A stretch of 11,921 bases of DNA from positions 1-11,921 of the forward strand of contig USLW01000030.1 in NCBI GenBank assembly GCA_900555605.1, given 5' to 3'. Origin of the DNA: an uncultured Clostridium sp. (GTDB lineage Bacteria > Bacillota > Clostridia > UBA1212 > UBA1255). Below are positions 6,981-11,921 of the stretch, in pieces (within the stretch, counting starts at the first letter, position 1; each line of letters starts with the position of its first letter). The notes beneath the pieces are model-generated. The model saw nothing but the letters and a program-made list of their open reading frames with translations. It ran no database searches and was not told the origin of the DNA. A program made the translations under genes and the position numbers.

Positions 6981-8513
6981 TTACAGATTGAATTCTTTCA
7001 GAATCGCTTGGATGTCATCGTCCTTTTTACCTTTGACGGCATATTGATTGCCTGCGGCTTCAATCATGTCTTCTAATTCCGCAACAGCCATTTCTTCAAG
7101 CTTTTTTGTTTTAATCGTACCCTTAATGCTATCGTCGGAGGTTTCGGAAGAAGGTTTACTGTTATCATAATCCGTGATGCCTTCGCAGCGGACCAGGTAA
7201 ATCGCTGTTTCCGTCTCAATCAGTGTGACCGCGGTCATGGGCTTCTTTTCTTCTTCCTTTTCATCGCTGTCACTTTCGGTGGAGGAGGAAGCAGAATTTT
7301 CATCTCCGCCGTCTTCTTTATTATCCTCGCCTTTATCGTCTTTATTGTCTTCCTTCGGTACGGAGATGATTTCCTCGCGCTTATCGTCCTTCCACTGCAT
7401 GGAAAGCGCATATTCGTCGATTTCATCTACACCGTAAAGGTTACTATTGTTAATGGAGTGCAGACCTTTGGTGCTGCTGGAATTGCTTTCATCCGATTCC
7501 TTCTGCGCGATTGTATCGAGATCCGCATTCTCGTATTTATATACGGGTTTGCCGTTCTCATCTACCTTCGGTTCACCGGTTTTTTCATCAATTTCCGCTT
7601 CCGTATATTTTCCGGTGCTGTTCAGGGCATCGAGAATTGTATTGGCCCGCGTCTTGATTTCTTCCAGGTCCTTTTCATATTTCTCTAATTTTTCGTCATA
7701 TTCTTTTTTCTTTTCCAGATATTCGTCATATTTTTTCTTGTCGTCCGCATTCTCTGTATCCGCGGAAATTTCATTTCCGGCACTATCCTTCGGCACAGCA
7801 GGCTCCGTGGGCTTGGTCGGGAGACTGTATTTCAGCAGGCGGACGTCGATTTTTCTGTAATCGTCCGGATTCTCGTCATAAATAGCCCGCAGCTCTTCCT
7901 CCGTGGGGGCATAGCCCTCCTTCAGATAATTTTTATAGTTTTCAATGGTTGCGTTTATAATCGAAAAGTCCTTGTACTGTGCTACGGTCATTCCGCCGCA
8001 GAACATATTGACGACCTGGTCGTACGTATATCCGTAATATTGGGAATAGCTGCTGTAATAATAGTTGAGCGTGGAATCGAGGTTGCTTTTAATCGTCGCT
8101 TTCTGTGTCGAGGTTAGGCCATAGCCTTTTTCCAGCGCAATATTGTACATTGCCTTAAATTTTCTGGCTTCCTCCAGCGCGCGTGTGAGACATTCCTGCT
8201 GGCGTTCATCCGTCCAGAATTCCGCATACAGTTTGTCCTGCTCTTCCGCGGTTAAGGAACTGAAATTATCCGGCTCTTCAAAATTCTCCTGCTGCTCCTC
8301 TGAAAGCTCGGTCCGGAGAAAATAACGCAATTCATAATCATATATTTTTGTGCCGTCTACTTTGCCGACAAATCCGGTAACACTTTTGACAATCAGGAAT
8401 GTGATCAGAGTCACGGCGACAATGACTCCGAGACCGATTGAGATGTACATAATAATTTTACTGTCATACGTGCCTTTTTTCTTTTTCGCCTTAACATTTG
8501 TGGCCAATTTCAT
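6981..8513 (-). CDS. Membrane-anchored SurA/PrsA-like foldase with degenerate parvulin domain
   Basis: A 510-residue protein with a short basic N-terminus, one transmembrane anchor (about 20-43) and a large outside domain. There is no lipobox cysteine, so it is a signal-anchor protein rather than a lipoprotein like PrsA. Residues about 48-220 resemble the helical SurA_N chaperone domain. Residues 223-445 look like a PpiC/parvulin rotamase broken by insertions: the first strand DVRLLKYSL has Lys228 where the active-site His is usual; a Lys/Glu-rich coiled coil fills about 234-290; IAQKESDESNSSSTKGL matches the usual SDD-GG region poorly; an acidic Asp/Glu/Ser run fills about 387-425; and TAIYLVRCEG matches the final strand but lacks its His. 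It may chaperone secreted proteins without isomerase activity. The ATG at 8511-8513 has AAAGG 6 nt upstream. It follows mfd by 58 nt with no terminator between, so the two are probably cotranscribed; an mfd-foldase pair is common in Clostridia. Confidence 0.83.
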   Translation of the reverse strand: MKLATNVKAKKKKGTYDSKIIMYISIGLGVIVAVTLITFLIVKSVTGFVGKVDGTKIYDYELRYFLRTELSEEQQENFEEPDNFSSLTAEEQDKLYAEFWTDERQQECLTRALEEARKFKAMYNIALEKGYGLTSTQKATIKSNLDSTLNYYYSSYSQYYGYTYDQVVNMFCGGMTVAQYKDFSIINATIENYKNYLKEGYAPTEEELRAIYDENPDDYRKIDVRLLKYSLPTKPTEPAVPKDSAGNEISADTENADDKKKYDEYLEKKKEYDEKLEKYEKDLEEIKTRANTILDALNSTGKYTEAEIDEKTGEPKVDENGKPVYKYENADLDTIAQKESDESNSSSTKGLHSINNSNLYGVDEIDEYALSMQWKDDKREEIISVPKEDNKDDKGEDNKEDGGDENSASSSTESDSDEKEEEKKPMTAVTLIETETAIYLVRCEGITDYDNSKPSSETSDDSIKGTIKTKKLEEMAVAELEDMIEAAGNQYAVKGKKDDDIQAILKEFNL

Positions 8514-8571
8514 CAACCGCCTTTATTAAATTATTTTACCTTTGTATTGCGTATAAAAATCGCTTTCAGCA

Positions 8572-11500
8572 TTATACTCCAGTTTTTATGTTTTGACAAT
8601 GGCAAAATTGTAAAAACTCCAATATTTCACTTAAAACATCATCATTTCCGGTACTTCGGACGAGAAGGGACAAATAGGGTTCTTTTCCCGCGTGCAGCGT
8701 TACGCGGCTGCGGTATTTGAGAAAGGCCGGTTCGCGTACATCCGGGATTTCCGGAAATTTTTGTCCGGGCTGCAGCATAAATTGAATAAAGGTCGGTTTC
8801 TGTATCACGGCGTTGAAGCCGAGCTTGCTGCATAGGTACCTGATCTGAGAAATTTTAATCAGATTTCCTACGTTTTCCGGAACGTGGCCGTAGCGGTCGA
8901 TCAGTTCATCCGTCATTTCAATTGCATCCTCCGCCGTTTCTACGCGGGAAATTTTTTGGTAGATATCAAGCCGCGCTTCCTCATCTTCGATATAGTGGCT
9001 ATCAATATATGCATTGACGCGAAATTCCACGCTGACCTGTACCTTTTCCTGGGGCTGAATACCCTGCTCCTCCTGGAGCACGTCGGAAAGCAATCTGCAG
9101 TAGGCATCGTATCCCACTACTGCCAGCTGGCCATGCTGCTTTTCTCCTAAGACGCTGCCTGCGCCGCGGATCTCCAGGTCCCGCAGCGCGATTTTAAAAC
9201 CAGAACCGAATTCCGTAAAATCCCGGATTGTACGCAGCCGCTTTGCTGCCGTTTCGCTCAGCACCTTATCCTTTTTATATGTGATATACGCATAGGCGAG
9301 ACGGTGGGATCTGCCCACCCTGCCCCGGATCTGATACAGCTGTGCAAGGCCCATATGATCGCTGTTTTCGATGATCACGGTATTTACGTTGGGCATATCC
9401 AGCCCGGACTCAATGATGGTGGTGCACAGCAGCACGTCGAAGACTCCTTTTAAGAACGCTTCCATTACATCCTCCAGCTCCCGCTCGCCCATCTGACCGT
9501 GGGCGACGGCAATACGGGCCTCCGGTACGATTTCCTGCAGCTGCCGCAGCTTTTCATGCATGGTTTTTACTTTATTATAAAGGTAAAATACCTGTCCCTT
9601 TCTGCCGAGCTCCCGGTATATGGCGTTGCGTATCAGGCTCGGTTCCCATTCTGCCACATAGGTCTGAACCGGCCGGCGATTTCCGGGCGGGTCCTCAATC
9701 AGGCTGATATCTCGGATCCCGGATAGCGACATGTGGAGCGTCCGCGGGATCGGCGTAGCGGACAGCGTCAGAATATCCACTGTGGGATTATCCTGCTTGA
9801 GCTTTTCTTTGTGCATGACGCCGAAGCGCTGCTCCTCATCGATAATGACCAGCCCTAAATCATGGAATTTTACCTGGCTCTTGATCAGGCTGTGGGTTCC
9901 GACAATGATATCGATTTTTCCGCTTTGCAGGCTTTTGAGCACCTCCCGCTTTTCTGCGGCTGTGCGGAAGCGGCAGATGTAGTCAATCGTAACGGGAAAT
10001 TGTTTAAAGCGTTCCTTAAAGTTTGTATAATGCTGCTGCGCCAGAACTGTGGTAGGTACTAAAAAGGCCACCTGTTTTCCGTCACAGACCGCTTTAAAGG
10101 CAGCGCGGAGCGCGACTTCTGTTTTTCCGTAGCCCACATCTCCACAAAGGAGCCGCTCCATGGGACGGATACGCTCCATATCCATTTTAATTTCCTCGAC
10201 GCATTTTAACTGATCGTCCGTTTCCTCATACACAAAGGCTTCCTCAAACTCCTGCTGCCATACCGTATCCGGAGGATAGGCGTGGCCCTTTATTTTCTCC
10301 CGCCTTGCGTAGAGCTCCACAAGCTCCTTTGCGTATGCGCGCAGCGAGTCCTTTACGCGGGCGGTGGTGCGCTCCCATTCAGAGGAGCCGAGCTTATTCA
10401 GCTTTGGCGCACTTTCCTCAGGACCGATATATTTCTGCACAGCGGACAGCTGGTGTGTCGGAACGTACAAAACGCCGTTGTCCCGGTACAGAATTTTAAT
10501 ATAATCCCTGCGTACCCCCTCTACGTCAATGCTCTCAATCCCATCAAACCGGCCGATTCCGTGTATTTCATGCACCACCAGGTCTCCCGGGCTGATTTCC
10601 GCAAAGCTGGAAATGGCCGCCCCCCGAAGCTTTTTGCGTGCGGCACGGCTTTCCTTTTTAAATAAAGCACCGTCGCTGATCACGGCAAATCGGCAGGAGG
10701 GATAAACGAATCCGGAATGCAGGCCGCCGGTACATATATGCAAATTCCGGGATGCAATCCGGGCTTCCTGCAGCAGCGTCCGCAGCCGCTGGGCTTTTCC
10801 GTCTGTTTCCGCCAAAATAACAACCGTATAATCCTGCTCCGTAAGCGTGCGTACCTGGTCCATCAGCATCGTAAGGCTGCCGCCGAAGGCTTCTGCGGTC
10901 TTACAGGGAACCGCTATGGTACGTCCGGAAGAAGCAGACAGAAATTCCTCCAGATAAACGGTATGAAATCCTTTTTGACGTATGCGGTCCCATGCTTGCG
11001 GGGAGTCCATATAAAGAGTGTACAGTTCAGGTAAAATGCCGATGCTTTCATTCAGCGTTTCACAGACCCTCAGATGATCCGCCAGCAGCGCCTGAATGGT
11101 GGCTTCGATGCCGGCCCGGTCATCTGCAATGACTGCCGCAGCTCCGGTATAGTCTAAAATAGAATACGTATTGCCCAATATAAACGGCAGGTACCGGTCG
11201 TATCCTGGAAAAGTTCCGTGCGTGGATATTTTTTCAATGTCGGCGGAAATTCTCCGCCGCAATTTTTCCGCATATTCCGTCTGCGCGGAGGCGTTCCGGC
11301 CGCTGAACTCCGTCAGCTTCCGGTTCAGGGAACTGCGAATGGCGTTTTTGGCCTGCTGCTCTTGTTCGCATGTAAATACAGCCGTTTCTCTCGCGGGTAA
11401 AAGACTTGCCTGTCCTATGGATTCCAGGCTGCGCTGGGTCATCAGATCAAAGCTTCGGATAGAATCGATTTCATTATCAAAGAATTCGATCCGGAAGGGA

Positions 11501-11921
11501 TGATCCGCACCATACGGGTAAACGTCAAGAATATCGCCCCGCAGACTGAACTGTCCGTTTCCGCCTACTTGGGAAACGCGTTCATAGCTTAGGGCGGTCA
11601 GCTTTTCGGCAAGCTCGTACGGTTCATAAGTGTCTCCGGCGGCAATCGTCAAAAAGGAGGCGGAAAGGATTTCCGGAGCTGGCAGCCATTGAATCAGTGC
11701 GGACGGCGGAAGCACCAGCACGGTCCAATCCCCCTCCAGCAGCGTTTTGAGGGTTTTCATTCTGCCGGCATTGGTATCGGAGCTGCGGGCTTCCACATCA
11801 TACAGCATATATTCCGCCGCTTCGAGAAGCAGCGCTTTTTCCCCCAAAAAAAACACAAAATCCTGATAAATTCTTTTTGCCGCCAGATCGTTGGGCGCCA
11901 GATAGACAGCTTTGCGGCGGG
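8572..11921 (-). CDS. mfd: Transcription-repair coupling factor Mfd (5' partial)
   Basis: Mfd is an ATP-driven DNA translocase that removes RNA polymerase stalled at lesions and recruits UvrA. About 1,115 residues are visible; the frame stays open to the right edge (a GTG at 11854-11856 is internal, since the upstream codons read AVYLAPNDLAAKRIYQDF, typical of the Mfd N-terminus). About 30-60 residues are missing compared with the usual 1,150-1,180. In order: UvrB-like domains D1-D2 and D3 (11921 to about 10650); the RNA-polymerase-interacting domain, with DLVVHEIHGIGRF and YVPTHQL (about 10600-10430); a RecG-like helicase with Walker A GDVGYGKT (10120-10143), DEEQ (9829-9840), SATPIPRTL, and ESGLDMPN followed by YQIRGRVGRS; a TRG-type region; and the C-terminal UvrA-masking D7 domain to the TAA at 8572. 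All key motifs are intact. It probably leads the transcript that continues into the foldase gene. Confidence 0.98.
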   Translation of the reverse strand, partial: RRKAVYLAPNDLAAKRIYQDFVFFLGEKALLLEAAEYMLYDVEARSSDTNAGRMKTLKTLLEGDWTVLVLPPSALIQWLPAPEILSASFLTIAAGDTYEPYELAEKLTALSYERVSQVGGNGQFSLRGDILDVYPYGADHPFRIEFFDNEIDSIRSFDLMTQRSLESIGQASLLPARETAVFTCEQEQQAKNAIRSSLNRKLTEFSGRNASAQTEYAEKLRRRISADIEKISTHGTFPGYDRYLPFILGNTYSILDYTGAAAVIADDRAGIEATIQALLADHLRVCETLNESIGILPELYTLYMDSPQAWDRIRQKGFHTVYLEEFLSASSGRTIAVPCKTAEAFGGSLTMLMDQVRTLTEQDYTVVILAETDGKAQRLRTLLQEARIASRNLHICTGGLHSGFVYPSCRFAVISDGALFKKESRAARKKLRGAAISSFAEISPGDLVVHEIHGIGRFDGIESIDVEGVRRDYIKILYRDNGVLYVPTHQLSAVQKYIGPEESAPKLNKLGSSEWERTTARVKDSLRAYAKELVELYARREKIKGHAYPPDTVWQQEFEEAFVYEETDDQLKCVEEIKMDMERIRPMERLLCGDVGYGKTEVALRAAFKAVCDGKQVAFLVPTTVLAQQHYTNFKERFKQFPVTIDYICRFRTAAEKREVLKSLQSGKIDIIVGTHSLIKSQVKFHDLGLVIIDEEQRFGVMHKEKLKQDNPTVDILTLSATPIPRTLHMSLSGIRDISLIEDPPGNRRPVQTYVAEWEPSLIRNAIYRELGRKGQVFYLYNKVKTMHEKLRQLQEIVPEARIAVAHGQMGERELEDVMEAFLKGVFDVLLCTTIIESGLDMPNVNTVIIENSDHMGLAQLYQIRGRVGRSHRLAYAYITYKKDKVLSETAAKRLRTIRDFTEFGSGFKIALRDLEIRGAGSVLGEKQHGQLAVVGYDAYCRLLSDVLQEEQGIQPQEKVQVSVEFRVNAYIDSHYIEDEEARLDIYQKISRVETAEDAIEMTDELIDRYGHVPENVGNLIKISQIRYLCSKLGFNAVIQKPTFIQFMLQPGQKFPEIPDVREPAFLKYRSRVTLHAGKEPYLSLLVRSTGNDDVLSEILEFLQFCHCQNIKTGV

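Noticed and set aside
7225..7860. Plus-strand serine- and phenylalanine-rich reading frames inside the foldase gene
   Set aside because: They are antisense to the Lys/Glu/Asp-rich coding sequence, whose complement naturally reads as Ser/Phe; no ribosome binding site or recognisable family.
10282..10665. A 127-codon plus-strand reading frame inside mfd
   Set aside because: Antisense to the RNA-polymerase-interacting region of Mfd, with no family features.

Overview
The window looks like chromosomal DNA from a member of the Clostridia, of roughly even GC content and probably gut-associated. The evidence is an Mfd gene followed by a membrane-anchored SurA/PrsA-like protein, a CmpB-like (PF06541) membrane protein, a small zinc-ribbon membrane protein, strong AGGAGG-like ribosome binding sites, and a large glycosidase with discoidin domains. 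This is inferred from gene families; no marker gene fixes the species.

Layout: Bases 1-2770 (+) hold the 3' part of a large six-hairpin glycosidase-like gene with two C-terminal F5/8 type C (discoidin) domains; its 5' end lies outside the window. A hairpin at 2811-2839 separates it from everything else, which is on the minus strand. Reading the minus strand from the right: mfd (8572-11921, 5' end outside the window) is followed after 58 nt by a single-pass anchored parvulin/SurA-like protein with a degenerate rotamase domain (6981-8513), then a terminator (about 6891-6937). Next is a compact four-gene operon, 6792 down to 3561: a MarR-type regulator, a five-helix CmpB-like membrane protein, a GT4 glycosyltransferase and a PlsC-like acyltransferase. 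Last is a small two-helix protein with a C-terminal zinc ribbon (2903-3421) and its own promoter.

How the genes may work together: The four-gene operon is the most interesting part. It has a sigma-A-type promoter (TTGACA, 16 bp, TAGAAT) whose -10 and start region overlap a perfect 9+9 bp inverted repeat, the expected place for MarR autoregulation. The first two genes share a TGATG stop/start and the last two overlap by 17 nt, so translation looks coupled. An acyltransferase plus a GT4 glycosyltransferase plus a membrane protein under one MarR regulator suggests membrane lipid or glycolipid synthesis or remodelling in response to a signal. This function is inferred. The mfd pair is a common clostridial arrangement.

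No tRNA, rRNA, CRISPR array, insertion sequence or phage gene was seen. No stretch over 300 bases lacks a gene; the largest gap is 188 nt (6793-6980), filled by the operon promoter, its operator and the upstream terminator.
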